A DNA stretch of 64,000 nucleotides from Candidatus Competibacteraceae bacterium (GCA_016712625.1 JADJQQ010000001.1:248001-312000), one strand, 5' to 3'; shown: positions 35,152 to 44,758, counted from the stretch's first letter. The notes: generated from the sequence alone by a model not told the origin. Numbers and translations are program-made.

Positions 35152-36414
35152 CTAGACCTGTAACACCAACCGGGCTGGGTCCTCAATGCATTCCTTGACG
35201 GTCACCAGGAAGGTCACCGCCTCGCGGCCATCGATCATGCGATGGTCGTAGGAGTGCGCCACATACATCATCGGTCGGATCACCACCTGACCGTTTTCCG
35301 CCACCGGCCGATCCTTGGTGGCGTGCATGCCGAGAATACCGCTTTGCGGCGGGTTAAGGATCGGCGTGGACATCAGCGAGCCGAACACGCCACCGTTGGT
35401 GATCGTGAAGGTGCCGCCGGTCATTTCCTCGATCGTCAAGGTGCCTTCCTTCGCTTTCTTGCCGAATTCGCCGATGGTTTTTTCGATATCCGCCAAGCTC
35501 ATCTGGTCGGCGTCGCGCAGGATCGGCACCACCAAGCCGCGCGGCGAAGAGACGGCGATGCCGATGTCATAGTAGCCATGATAGAGGATATCGTTACCGT
35601 CGATGGAGGCGTTCACCGACGGATAGCGCTTGAGCGCCTCGATGACCGCCTTGACAAAAAAGCCCATGAAACCCAAACGCACCCCGTGTTTTTTCTCGAA
35701 ATCGTCCTTGTAGCGGTTGCGCAAATCCATCACCGGCTTCATGTTGATTTCGTTAAAGGTCGTCAACATGGCCGTGTTGTTCTTGGCCATCAACAGTCGT
35801 TCCGCGATACGGGCGCGTAGCCGGGTCATCGGCACCCGCTGTTCCAACCGGCCCAGGGCATCGGCCGGCACCGGCGCGCTAGCCGCTGGGATGGTGGGGG
35901 CCGGCGCCGGCCGCGCGATGGCAGGCGCGGGGCTTGGGGCGGGAGCCGGTCGGGCTGATTGCCGCCCTTCGAGGAAGGCCAGTACGTCCGCCTTAGTGAC
36001 GCGCCCATCGCGCCCACTGCCCGCCACTTTCGCGATATCCAGGCCGTGCTCGGCAGCCAGTCGGCGCACCGCGGGACTCAAACCTTCCAAATTGGCTTCG
36101 GCCACTGGCGCGGCCGGCACGACTGGCGCGGCGGACACGGCCGGCGCGGGTTCCGGCGCCGCAACTTGCCCATCGGCACTCTCCTCCAAGGTGGCGATGA
36201 CCTCGCCCGTGGTCACCGCCTCGCCTTCCTGCCGCAGGATCTGGCCAAACACACCATCGGCGGGCGCGGGGATATCGAGCACCACCTTGTCCGTCTCCAA
36301 ATCCACCAAACTCTCCCCTCGTTTCACCGCCTCGCCCGGTTTTTTCTTCCAGTTGACGAGCGTGCCGTCAGAGACGGATTCAGGCAAAGAGGGGACTTTT
36401 ACTTCGATGGTCAT
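35152..36414 (-). CDS. sucB: Dihydrolipoyllysine succinyltransferase (E2 of 2-oxoglutarate dehydrogenase)
   Basis: E2 core of the 2-oxoglutarate dehydrogenase complex. One lipoyl domain with the modified Lys in ETDKVVLDIPAP (about residue 43), an Ala/Pro linker, the E3-binding domain SPAVRRLAAEHGLDIAKVAG (about 110), another Ala/Pro linker, and the catalytic domain ending in SYDHRMIDGREAVTFL with the active-site His. Length 420 (405 in E. coli), the extra being linker. It follows sucA by 50 bases. Confidence 0.96.
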   Translation of the reverse strand: MTIEVKVPSLPESVSDGTLVNWKKKPGEAVKRGESLVDLETDKVVLDIPAPADGVFGQILRQEGEAVTTGEVIATLEESADGQVAAPEPAPAVSAAPVVPAAPVAEANLEGLSPAVRRLAAEHGLDIAKVAGSGRDGRVTKADVLAFLEGRQSARPAPAPSPAPAIARPAPAPTIPAASAPVPADALGRLEQRVPMTRLRARIAERLLMAKNNTAMLTTFNEINMKPVMDLRNRYKDDFEKKHGVRLGFMGFFVKAVIEALKRYPSVNASIDGNDILYHGYYDIGIAVSSPRGLVVPILRDADQMSLADIEKTIGEFGKKAKEGTLTIEEMTGGTFTITNGGVFGSLMSTPILNPPQSGILGMHATKDRPVAENGQVVIRPMMYVAHSYDHRMIDGREAVTFLVTVKECIEDPARLVLQV

Positions 36415-36464
36415 TTTCTTTGTTCCCTTTGGTTCGGGTCGTTATTCGATCTGGGTTGCGGCAG

Positions 36465-39290
36465 TTATTGGCCCAGGGCCTGATTGACGAGTTGTTGCTG
36501 TTGTTCGACGTGGACGCTGTGATAGCCCACGGCTGGCGAAGCGGAATGCGGCCGACCGGCATAACGGATCTTAAAATGGGGCGGCAGACCCCGCTCCAAA
36601 TGGTGGAGCGTCTCAAACCACGCGCCTTGATTTTGAGGTTCTTCCTGACACCAGATCAGATCGGTCAGGTTGGGATAGCGCGCGATCTCGGCGAGATAAA
36701 GGGCTTGTGGGAAAGGATAAAGCTGCTCGATGCGGATAATGGCTACATGATCCAATTGGCGCTCGCGACGAGCTTCCAACAAATCGTAGAACACCTTGCC
36801 GCTGCACGCGACCAGCCGGGTAATTTTGGCCGGATCGTGCGGATCGATTTCCGGGATAATCTCCTGAAAGCAGCCTTCCGTCAGATCTTCCAGGCTGTTC
36901 ATCGCCAGCCGGTGCCGCAGCAGACTCTTAGGACTCATCACGATGAGCGGCTTGCGGAAGTTGCGTTTCATCTGCCGGCGCAACATATGGAAGCACTGGG
37001 CCGGAGTCGACGGCACCACCACCTGCATGTTCTTCTCAGCACACAGTTGCAGGTACCGCTCCAGCCGGGCCGAGGAATGTTCGGGTCCCTGGCCCTCGAA
37101 GCCGTGCGGCAACAACATCACCAGCCCGCACATCCGGCCCCACTTGGTCTGACCGGAAGAGATGAACTGGTCGATCACCACCTGGGCGCCGTTGGCAAAA
37201 TCGCCAAATTGAGCCTCCCAGACGATCAAACCGTTCGATTCAGCGGTGGCGTAGCCGTATTCGAAAGCCAGCACCGCTTCTTCGGACAGAATGGAGTCGA
37301 TGACGATAAAGTTTGGCTGGCCAGGGTAAAGATTCATTAGTGGCACAGAGCTCGTGCCGTCCGTTTGATTGGGCAGCACCGAATGGCGGTGGAAGAAGGT
37401 GCCACGACCGCAATCCTGGCCGGAAATACGGACCTGATAGCCTTCCTGGAGCAGGGTGGCGTAAGCGAGATTTTCGGCGAAACCCCAATCGAGCGGCAGC
37501 GCGCCCGCCGCCATTTTGCGGCGGTCGTCCATCAGCTTGGCGACGCGGGGATGCGTTTCGAAGCCTTCCGGCAACTTGAGCAAGCGGCCGGACAGCTCGC
37601 GGATGGTTTCCAATGGCACGGCGGTATCAACCGGAGCGCTCCAATCTTCGTTGGTGAACGGAGACCAGTCAATGGAATAAGGCCCCTTGGCGTGCGGCAG
37701 CGTGGGGCGGGACACCTGCCGTCCGGCATCGAGATCGGCGCGATATTTGGTCTGCATCTCCTGAAAATCGGCGTCGGCAATCACGCTCTCGCTCGCCAGT
37801 TTTTCGGCGTACAACGTCGCCGTGGTCTTTCGCGCCCGAATCTTCTTGTACATCATCGGTTGGGTGGCGGCCGGCTCGTCGGCTTCGTTGTGGCCGAGGC
37901 GGCGATAGCAGATCATGTCGATGACAACATCCTTGTTGAAGGTCATCCGGTATTCCAGCGCCAGCCGGGTAACGAACAGCACCGCTTCGGGATCATCGCC
38001 GTTGACGTGAAAAATTGGGGCTTGCACCATTTTGGCCACATCGGTGCAGTACAGCGCCGAACGGGTATCTAGCGGGTTGCTGGTCGTGAAACCGATCTGA
38101 TTGTTGATCACGATATGCACGGTGCCACCGGTGCGGTAACCGCGCACCTGCGAGAACTGGAAGGTTTCCATGTTCACGCCCTGGCCGGCGAAGGCGGCGT
38201 CGCCGTGGATTAGCAGCGGCATCACCGAATTGAATGGGGGTGTTTCCGCGCCGGGCGCGCGTCGCCGTTCCATGCGGGCGCGCACCGAGCCCTCGACCAC
38301 GGGATTGGCGATTTCGAGATGCGAGGGGTTAAAGGCCAGCGCCAGATGCAGCGGACCGCCCGGCGTTTCCACGTCGGACGAAAAACCTAAGTGGTATTTG
38401 ACATCGCCGGTGCTGCCCACCCGACGCTTGCCCTCGAATTCATCGAACAACTCGCTCGGCGACTTGCCAATGATGTTGACCAGCACATTCAACCGGCCGC
38501 GGTGAGCCATGCCAATAATGATCTCTTGGATACCCTGCGCGCCCGCCTGTTGGACCAGCTCGTCCAACATCGGAATCAGGCTATCTCCCCCTTCCAGCGA
38601 AAAGCGTTTCTGGCCAACATAGCGGGTATGGAGGTAGCGCTCCAAACCTTCGGCGGCCACCAACCAATGCAGCAAATCTTTCCGTTGCGCCCCGGTCAGA
38701 TCGAGTTGGGCGCGCTGACCTTCCAACCGTTTTTGAATCCAGCGTTTCTCATCGGTCTCGTTGATGTGCATGTATTCGGAACCGATCGAACCCACATACA
38801 CATCCCGCAGCAAACTCATGATCTCGCGCAAGGTCCACTGCGAGGGGGCCACCAACGAGCCGGTATTGAAGGAGGCATCCATGTCCGCCTCGCTCAAACC
38901 GTGATAGCCAGGATCAAGTTCCGGCACTGGCGGCCGATCGCGTAATTTCAGCGGGTCGAGATTGGCGGCTTTATGACCGCGGGTCCGATACGCGTTGATG
39001 ATGCGCAGCACCGCCGCTTGTTTTTCGGCCGCCGCTGGACTGAGCACCTGCGCGCGACCGACGCCGGCTTGCGGTTGCAGCGCGAGCCGGGCGAAGGAGT
39101 CGCGGATCGGGCCGTGGGCCACATCGCGGGCCCCTTGGGTCTGCGCCTCCATGTTTCGGAAATACTGCCGCCAGTTGTCGCTGACCGATTCGGGATCGCT
39201 TAGAAAACTTTCGTACAGTTCTTCTATGAAAGCGGCGTTGCCGCCAAACAAAGGCGAACTTTGGCGAAATTGTTCGATGAGTGTGCTCAT
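36465..39290 (-). CDS. sucA: 2-oxoglutarate dehydrogenase E1
   Basis: Thiamine-diphosphate enzyme of the TCA cycle, decarboxylating 2-oxoglutarate and succinylating the E2 lipoyl group. From the ATG at 39290 (MSTLIEQFRQSSPLFGGN) it has 941 residues (933 in E. coli). Seen: the N-terminal E2-binding stretch with FIEELYESFLSDPESVSDNW, IIGMAHRGRLNVL, the ThDP region IHGDAAFAGQGVNMETF and NNQIGFTT, and the C-terminal FGDFANGAQVVIDQFISSG. The frame is open for 69 more codons upstream but these are not family-like. First gene of the sucA-sucB-lpdA cluster. Confidence 0.97.
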   Translation of the reverse strand: MSTLIEQFRQSSPLFGGNAAFIEELYESFLSDPESVSDNWRQYFRNMEAQTQGARDVAHGPIRDSFARLALQPQAGVGRAQVLSPAAAEKQAAVLRIINAYRTRGHKAANLDPLKLRDRPPVPELDPGYHGLSEADMDASFNTGSLVAPSQWTLREIMSLLRDVYVGSIGSEYMHINETDEKRWIQKRLEGQRAQLDLTGAQRKDLLHWLVAAEGLERYLHTRYVGQKRFSLEGGDSLIPMLDELVQQAGAQGIQEIIIGMAHRGRLNVLVNIIGKSPSELFDEFEGKRRVGSTGDVKYHLGFSSDVETPGGPLHLALAFNPSHLEIANPVVEGSVRARMERRRAPGAETPPFNSVMPLLIHGDAAFAGQGVNMETFQFSQVRGYRTGGTVHIVINNQIGFTTSNPLDTRSALYCTDVAKMVQAPIFHVNGDDPEAVLFVTRLALEYRMTFNKDVVIDMICYRRLGHNEADEPAATQPMMYKKIRARKTTATLYAEKLASESVIADADFQEMQTKYRADLDAGRQVSRPTLPHAKGPYSIDWSPFTNEDWSAPVDTAVPLETIRELSGRLLKLPEGFETHPRVAKLMDDRRKMAAGALPLDWGFAENLAYATLLQEGYQVRISGQDCGRGTFFHRHSVLPNQTDGTSSVPLMNLYPGQPNFIVIDSILSEEAVLAFEYGYATAESNGLIVWEAQFGDFANGAQVVIDQFISSGQTKWGRMCGLVMLLPHGFEGQGPEHSSARLERYLQLCAEKNMQVVVPSTPAQCFHMLRRQMKRNFRKPLIVMSPKSLLRHRLAMNSLEDLTEGCFQEIIPEIDPHDPAKITRLVACSGKVFYDLLEARRERQLDHVAIIRIEQLYPFPQALYLAEIARYPNLTDLIWCQEEPQNQGAWFETLHHLERGLPPHFKIRYAGRPHSASPAVGYHSVHVEQQQQLVNQALGQ

Positions 39291-39919
39291 GGGCGTGATC
39301 GACTCCCAGTGATGATAAGGTTTCCAAGAACGTTTTCTAAGGATGGTTGTTCTCAGGTGATACCGAGGTTGGCTCGCTGGCTTGCAAAATCGCGCTCGCG
39401 CAAACACCGTGGCAAGGTTCTCATCAAGCCGTGGCGGGCAAGGCAGCCCCAACATAACGTCGCCAGCGGGATCGCGCCGATGGCGCTCTTGAGCCAAGAG
39501 GTCACGGTCACTTTCTCAAAAATACCCCATCGGCGAGCGCGTTGGCCTTGCCGCATCATCCTCGAAAGGCATCCTGGAGGAGTTCGCTGGGAAGTGGCGG
39601 CGGCGTCCCAAGAGCATGGGGTGGTGGCTGTGGCGAAGAAACATGGCTGATTATAACCAGGGCCTGAATGAGGATACATCTGAATTGTCGCCCGTTTTGA
39701 TTCATCCTTACAGTTAAAGACCAACTCTCTGAAAATACCGCCAAATAGAGGGTTGGTTCCCAGCAATGATAAAAAACCACCGTATATTTTTGCCATGAGA
39801 AATGCTCTGCTGTACATTCTTCCGTGATGGCATCCCAGATTTTCAATGCCAGCAGCGTAGCGGACGGATTTCCGGCTGATTCCGCCGCTTGGGTTTGTTC
39901 CATTTAGGAGGGAATCGCA
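39291..39919. other. Intergenic region between sucA and dksA
   Basis: A 629-base stretch without a gene I can defend. It must contain the divergent promoters of sucA and dksA. Open frames exist on both strands (one of 219 codons on the minus strand runs into dksA) but none resembles a known protein. A hairpin, ACCAACTCTCT with AGAGGGTTGGT (39720-39757, 11 bp with one wobble, 16-base loop), lies about 160 bases before the dksA start and could be part of its leader. The half nearest sucA has coding-like GC, so a decayed gene is possible. Confidence 0.5.
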
Positions 39920-40348
39920 ATGGCTGCCACCAATCCCCTCGCGCAAGGAGCCCCCGCGTCCTATCAGGCTAGCGAAGGTGAACCCTATATGGGCGACGCC
40001 CAGTTGGCGCATTTTCGCAAGATTCTGATGGACTGGAAAGAAAGCCTATTGAACGAAGTAGGCCGCACCGTCAACCACATGCAGGACGAATCGTCCACTT
40101 TCCCCGATCCCAATGATCGCGCCACCCAGGAAGAGGAATTCAGCCTGGAATTGCGGACGCGCGATCGAGAGCGGAAGCTGCTCAAGAAAATCAACGAAGC
40201 CATCACGCTGATCGAAACCGGTGATTACGGCTACTGTGAAGGCTGCGGGGTGGAAATCGGACTGCCGCGAATGTTGGCCCGACCGACCGCCACCTTGTGC
40301 ATTGATTGTAAAATGCTAGAAGAAATCCGGGAAAAACAAGGAAATTAA
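39920..40348 (+). CDS. dksA: RNA polymerase-binding transcription factor DksA
   Basis: Acts with ppGpp in the secondary channel of RNA polymerase to control rRNA and amino-acid promoters. Coiled-coil with the tip acidic residues in FPDPNDRATQEEEFSLELRT, and the zinc finger CEGCGVEIGLPRM...CIDC near residues 110-133. Length 142 (151 in E. coli). AGGAGGGAATCGCA before the ATG is a strong ribosome site. Followed by gluQ, the usual partner. The 5' region has hairpins which may be regulatory. Confidence 0.96.
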   Translation: MAATNPLAQGAPASYQASEGEPYMGDAQLAHFRKILMDWKESLLNEVGRTVNHMQDESSTFPDPNDRATQEEEFSLELRTRDRERKLLKKINEAITLIETGDYGYCEGCGVEIGLPRMLARPTATLCIDCKMLEEIREKQGN

Positions 40349-40391
40349 CCACGAATAACGAATACCGTGCCGCCCGATCCTTGATCGCGTC

Positions 40392-41366
40392 ATGGTGGCC
40401 GACTCAACTTTAGGTTTCCCATGTTCTTCAACGGACATCGAGCGAGGTCGGTTTGCGCCTTCTCCCACCGGGCCATTGCATTTCGGCTCGCTGGTCGCTG
40501 CGCTGGGTAGTTTTCTGGAAGCGCGCCACCGGCGCGGTGAATGGCTGGTTCGGATTGAAGATGTGGATCTATTTCGCGCGCGGCCGGGCGCGGCGGATGC
40601 TATATTGCGCGCCTTGGAACGATGTGAACTGCGGTGGGATGGGTCAGTGTTGTACCAAAGCCAACGCACCGAGACCTATCGGGCGGCGCTGGAACCGCTT
40701 CTGAACGCTGGGCTGGCTTATCCTTGCACTTGTAGCCGACGGGACTTGGCCGCTTGTCGGCGTGGCGGTGACGGCAGCCCGATCTATCCAGGCTACTGCC
40801 GCGCTGGCCCCCGTTCGAGCGCCCGCCCGCCCGCCATCCGGCTCCGCGCGCCTGATGCGCCGTTGGTTTTTCAGGACGCCATACAAGGCGATTACCGGCA
40901 ATGCCTGTCGAGCGAGGTCGGCGACTTCGTGATTCGGCGCGCTGACGGTTGTTTCGCCTACCAGCTAGCCGTCGTGGTCGATGACGCCGCCCAAGGCATC
41001 ACCCATGTGGTGCGAGGCAGCGACTTGCTAGATTCGACGCCCCGGCAAATGTACCTCCAACGCTTGCTGAACTTTCCCGCGCCGGAATACGCCCATCTCC
41101 CGGTCGCCATCGACCGCCACGGTTACAAACTCAGCAAGCAAACGGGCGCCGCCCCGCTGGATCTCAGCAACCCGGCGCCAGCGTTGTGCGCCGCTCTGGG
41201 TTTTCTGGGCCAAGCGCCGCCGCTCGCGTTGTGGCACGAATCGCCGGCGAGCGTCTTAACGTGGGCTCGCGCCCATTGGCGATTGAAACAAGTTCCCGCC
41301 ATTCTGTCTCGTCAGTGGGGAAATTTTGCTTCAGCCACCTCCAATCAGGCGGGATGCGAGCATTAG
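40392..41366 (+). CDS. gluQ: Glutamyl-Q tRNA(Asp) synthetase
   Basis: A truncated glutamyl-tRNA synthetase that glutamylates queuosine in tRNA-Asp. Class I motif GRFAPSPTGPLHFGSLVAALG near residues 19-39, zinc site CTCSRRDLAACR with YPGYCR, and the KMSKS-like YKLSKQTGA near 245. No anticodon-binding domain, as expected. Length 324 (308 in E. coli). It follows dksA by 43 bases, the conserved dksA-gluQ pair. Confidence 0.94.
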   Translation: MVADSTLGFPCSSTDIERGRFAPSPTGPLHFGSLVAALGSFLEARHRRGEWLVRIEDVDLFRARPGAADAILRALERCELRWDGSVLYQSQRTETYRAALEPLLNAGLAYPCTCSRRDLAACRRGGDGSPIYPGYCRAGPRSSARPPAIRLRAPDAPLVFQDAIQGDYRQCLSSEVGDFVIRRADGCFAYQLAVVVDDAAQGITHVVRGSDLLDSTPRQMYLQRLLNFPAPEYAHLPVAIDRHGYKLSKQTGAAPLDLSNPAPALCAALGFLGQAPPLALWHESPASVLTWARAHWRLKQVPAILSRQWGNFASATSNQAGCEH

Positions 41367-41506
41367 CAGTAGCCAGCTGTAGACAAGATTGCGACCTTGA
41401 ACTAGAAAATAATAGCCGTACCGGATGCGGATGCAGTTTTAGTAACGCTTTTGCTCCGAACGAACGCCATGCCACCAACCAATATCACCAAAGGAGAGCC
41501 ACGGTA

Positions 41507-43444
41507 ATGTCCGATGTCAAGGTCTATCCCGTACTGGCCGAAGTCGCCTCTCATGCGTGGATCAACAACGACCAATATACAGCGATGTACCAGCGTTCGG
41601 TCGATGATCCAGAAGGTTTCTGGGCCGAGCAGGCCGATCAATTCCTCACCTGGTCCAAGCGTTGGGACAAGGTTTTGGATTGGGATTTCACCAAAGGTCA
41701 TATCCGCTGGTTCGAGGGCGGTAAGCTTAACGTCAGCGAAAATTGCCTGGACCGCCATCTGGCCAAGCGCGGCGACCAAGTCGCGATCATCTGGGAAGGT
41801 GACAATCCGTCGGAAGACAAGAAGATCACCTACCGCCAATTGCATCAGGATGTCTGCAAATTCGCCAATGCCCTGAAGAGTCTGGGCGTCAAGAAAGGCG
41901 ACCGGGTTTGCATCTACATGCCGATGATCCCCGAAACCGCCGTCGCCATGCTGGCCTGCACCCGGATCGGCGCCGTCCACTCCATCGTGTTCGGCGGTTT
42001 CTCGCCCGATTCGTTGAAAGACCGGATCATCGACGCTGAATGCAATGTCGTCATTACTTCCGACGAAGGGATGCGCGGCGGCCGCAAGGTGCCGATGAAA
42101 GCCAACGCCGACAAAGCCCTGCAAAGCACGCCGAGCGTGAAGAACATGGTGGTGGTCAAGCGCACCGGCGGCAATGTGGCCTGGGACGACGGCCGCGACG
42201 TGTGGTATCACGATGTGATGGCCAAGGCCAGCGCTGACTGCCCGCCCGAACCGATGGACGCCGAGGACCCACTGTTCATTCTGTACACCTCTGGCTCGAC
42301 CGGCAAACCGAAGGGCGTGCTGCACACCACCGGCGGTTATCTGCTGCACGCGGCGATCACCCATAAATACATCTTCGATTATCACGACGGCGATATTTAC
42401 TGGTGCACCGCCGACGTGGGCTGGGTAACCGGTCATACCTATATCGTTTACGGGCCGCTGGCCAACGGCGCCACCTCGATCATGTTCGAGGGCATTCCCA
42501 CCTATCCTAACGTCAGCCGGTTCTGGGAGGTGGTCGACAAGCACCAAGTGAACATCTTCTACACCGCGCCGACCGCGATCCGCTCGCTGATGCGCGAGGG
42601 CGAGGAACCGGTTAAGAAAACCTCCCGCAAGAGCCTGCGCTTGCTAGGTTCGGTGGGCGAGCCGATCAACCCCGAGGCCTGGGAGTGGTACCACCACAAC
42701 GTCGGCGACGGACGCTGCCCCATCGTTGACACCTGGTGGCAGACCGAAACCGGCGGTATCCTGATCACCCCGCTGCCGGGCGCCACCGCTCTGAAGCCCG
42801 GCTCCGCCACTCGGCCGTTCTTCGGCGTGTGTCCGGCGATGGTGGACGCCGAAGGCCAGTTCCTGGAAGGCCCCACCGACGGCAATCTGGTGATCACCCG
42901 GCCGTGGCCGGGCATGATGCGCACCGTGTACGGCGATCACCAACGTTTCATCGACACCTATTTCTCGATGTACAAGGGGCTGTACTTCACCGGCGACGGC
43001 GCCCGGCGCGACGAAGATGGCTATTACTGGATCACCGGCCGCGTGGACGACGTGATCAACGTCTCCGGCCACCGCATGGGCACCGCCGAAGTCGAATCAG
43101 CGCTGGTGCTGCATCCGGCGGTCGCCGAAGCCGCCGTGGTCGGCTATCCGCACGATCTCAAGGGTCAGGGTATCTACGCCTACGTCACGCTGAAACTTGG
43201 CGTCGAGCCAACCGAGGAACTGCGGAAGGAATTGGTCGCCCACGTCCGCAAGGAAATTGGCCCGATTGCCTCTCCAGACGTGCTGCAATGGGCGCCGGGT
43301 CTACCGAAGACGCGTTCCGGCAAGATCATGCGTCGCATCTTGCGCAAGATCGCCGCCAATGAAGTGGATCAGCTCGGCGATACCTCCACCTTGGCCGATC
43401 CGAATGTGGTGACCGATCTGGTCGATAATCGCGCGGTCAAGTAA
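41507..43444 (+). CDS. acs: Acetyl-CoA synthetase (AMP-forming)
   Basis: Activates acetate to acetyl-CoA via acetyl-AMP. P-loop-like motif LYTSGSTGKPKGVLHTTGGYL (seen in two halves around residue 265), WWQTETGGILITPLPG, and the acetylatable catalytic lysine in GLPKTRSGKIMRRILRKIA near the C-terminus. From the ATG at 41507 (MSDVKVYPVL), preceded by AAGGAGAG, length is 645 (652 in E. coli). The open frame starts earlier, inside gluQ, and is rejected. A strong terminator follows. Confidence 0.97.
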   Translation: MSDVKVYPVLAEVASHAWINNDQYTAMYQRSVDDPEGFWAEQADQFLTWSKRWDKVLDWDFTKGHIRWFEGGKLNVSENCLDRHLAKRGDQVAIIWEGDNPSEDKKITYRQLHQDVCKFANALKSLGVKKGDRVCIYMPMIPETAVAMLACTRIGAVHSIVFGGFSPDSLKDRIIDAECNVVITSDEGMRGGRKVPMKANADKALQSTPSVKNMVVVKRTGGNVAWDDGRDVWYHDVMAKASADCPPEPMDAEDPLFILYTSGSTGKPKGVLHTTGGYLLHAAITHKYIFDYHDGDIYWCTADVGWVTGHTYIVYGPLANGATSIMFEGIPTYPNVSRFWEVVDKHQVNIFYTAPTAIRSLMREGEEPVKKTSRKSLRLLGSVGEPINPEAWEWYHHNVGDGRCPIVDTWWQTETGGILITPLPGATALKPGSATRPFFGVCPAMVDAEGQFLEGPTDGNLVITRPWPGMMRTVYGDHQRFIDTYFSMYKGLYFTGDGARRDEDGYYWITGRVDDVINVSGHRMGTAEVESALVLHPAVAEAAVVGYPHDLKGQGIYAYVTLKLGVEPTEELRKELVAHVRKEIGPIASPDVLQWAPGLPKTRSGKIMRRILRKIAANEVDQLGDTSTLADPNVVTDLVDNRAVK

Positions 43445-43474
43445 CCCGAAATTTACCTGACGCAATTCCGCTTT

Positions 43475-43510
43475 AAACCCGGTCTTTTAAGCGAGGGACC
43501 GGGTTTTTTT
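43475..43510 (+). terminator. Rho-independent terminator of acs
   Basis: AAACCCGGTC-TTTTAAGCGAGG-GACCGGGTTT forms a perfect 10-bp stem followed by a run of T, 30 bases after the acs stop. It also touches the stop of the convergent eIF2B-like gene, so it may act on both sides. Confidence 0.85.
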
Positions 43511-44402
43511 ATGGCCTGACGTTCGGCCAGCGCGCGCCGGTTTCATCAATCCAAGCGCTCACCAGCCGCGCCGGGGTGATATCGAAATACACATTTCTGA
43601 CCGTTACTGCTGGCCAGTCTGGCAACTTTAGTTCTGACGGCGCCATTTCTTCCAACTCCGGCAAGGCTTCACCAAGCTTGCGCCATTTGAAACTTTCGCA
43701 ACAGACGTAAAACGGCACACGTTGCTCCCGCGCCGCCAGCCCCAATAAATACGTTCCTGCTTTGTTGACAACCGAGCCATCGGCCAGCACGCTGTCCGCC
43801 CCGACCAGCACCGCATCGGCCCGCGCCACAAACAGCGCCATTTGCGCTTCCGTGATGTAGGTCGTCGCCACCTTCCAGGCCGAAAGCTGTCGCGCCAACC
43901 GCCGGCCCTCCTCCAACGGCCGCGATTCGGTAATGATCATCCGCAAGCCTCGGTCTTTGAGCAGCCGGCAGGTTTCCAGTACGGTCGAGCTGAGACTATG
44001 GGTCATCAGCGTCCGCCCCGCTCCCAGCAGTTGGGCGGCATGGACCGCACTGGTGCGGGCGGCCTGTTGGGAACGCGCGATCAATTCTTCCGCCCGCTCA
44101 GCCGCTGCCTGGCGGGCGGCCGCCAAATCCAGCACAGTCTCGCCACTCATTTCCGCCTGCCAGCAACCTAACAGATTCCGAACGGGCGTCATGCTGGGCC
44201 GGCTATCCGCCAACTCCGCCGACAACCGCAACAACCCCCGCCGCCACTCCGTTACGCTGTCGGCCGGCAGTTCGCGCGCCGCCTGAGCCAGCACCATCAG
44301 ACAGCAACGCGCCAGTTCGCTGGCCCCTCGCGCGCGATCATCGCGAATTTCCTGATTTTGTGGTTGAATTTCGCGATATTCATTGCTCAAAATACCAACC
44401 AA
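43509..44402 (-). CDS. eIF2B alpha/beta/delta-like protein (MtnA / R15P-isomerase fold)
   Basis: A 297-residue member of the eIF2B-related superfamily, which in bacteria includes methylthioribose-1-phosphate isomerase and ribose-1,5-bisphosphate isomerase-like enzymes. The conserved core GADSVLADGSVVNKAGTYLLGLAA and ITESRPLEEGRRLARQL (substrate phosphate loop) are clear, as is FDITPARLVSAWIDETG at the end. An N-terminal helical domain precedes. It is not a clear MtnA, so substrate is unknown. The upstream frame begins at a TTG at 44402 with no ATG before residue 36, so the start is uncertain. It diverges closely from the acidic small protein. Confidence 0.8.
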   Translation of the reverse strand: MVGILSNEYREIQPQNQEIRDDRARGASELARCCLMVLAQAARELPADSVTEWRRGLLRLSAELADSRPSMTPVRNLLGCWQAEMSGETVLDLAAARQAAAERAEELIARSQQAARTSAVHAAQLLGAGRTLMTHSLSSTVLETCRLLKDRGLRMIITESRPLEEGRRLARQLSAWKVATTYITEAQMALFVARADAVLVGADSVLADGSVVNKAGTYLLGLAAREQRVPFYVCCESFKWRKLGEALPELEEMAPSELKLPDWPAVTVRNVYFDITPARLVSAWIDETGARWPNVRP

Positions 44403-44453
44403 AGATCAAAACAAAGTAAGTATCCTACCCCTGCGTCCACTGAGGAGACCGTC

Positions 44454-44747
44454 ATGAGCGATGTTGATCCCATCATCGGCAACTGGTATCGCAATGAAGA
44501 AACCGGGGACGATTTCGAAGTGGTTGCTCTTGATGAAGATGCCCAGACCATCGAAATCCAGTACTTTGAAGGAGAAGTGGAGGAGTTGGATCTGGATGCC
44601 TGGTACGAGCTGCCCATCGAATCGATTGAAGCTCCGGAAGATTGGTCTGGCCCTTTCGATGAACTGGAGCCAGACGATTTAGGTTTCGATGAAGAAGATG
44701 AGTTCGACGATGCGAATGAACTGCTGGACGATGAGGACCAACGCTAA
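44454..44747 (+). CDS. Small, strongly acidic protein (DUF6763-like)
   Basis: 97 residues from the ATG at 44454 with GAGGAG upstream. The N-terminal two thirds carry PIIGNWYRNEETGDDFEVVALD, IEIQYFEGEVEELDLDAWY and EAPEDWSGPFDELEPDDLG; I recall this as the DUF6763 family of gammaproteobacteria, unverified. The C-terminal 25 residues are almost all Asp, Glu and Asn (low-complexity acidic tail). Function unknown. It diverges from the eIF2B-like gene (51 bases between starts) and is convergent with tex. Confidence 0.8.
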   Translation: MSDVDPIIGNWYRNEETGDDFEVVALDEDAQTIEIQYFEGEVEELDLDAWYELPIESIEAPEDWSGPFDELEPDDLGFDEEDEFDDANELLDDEDQR

Positions 44748-44758
44748 ATCGCAGACCA

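Noticed and set aside
39353..40012. 219-codon minus-strand frame between sucA and dksA
   Set aside because: It runs into dksA from the wrong strand and has no recognisable motif; kept only as part of the unexplained gap.
41402..42547. 381-codon minus-strand frame
   Set aside because: Antisense to acs; an effect of high GC and codon bias.
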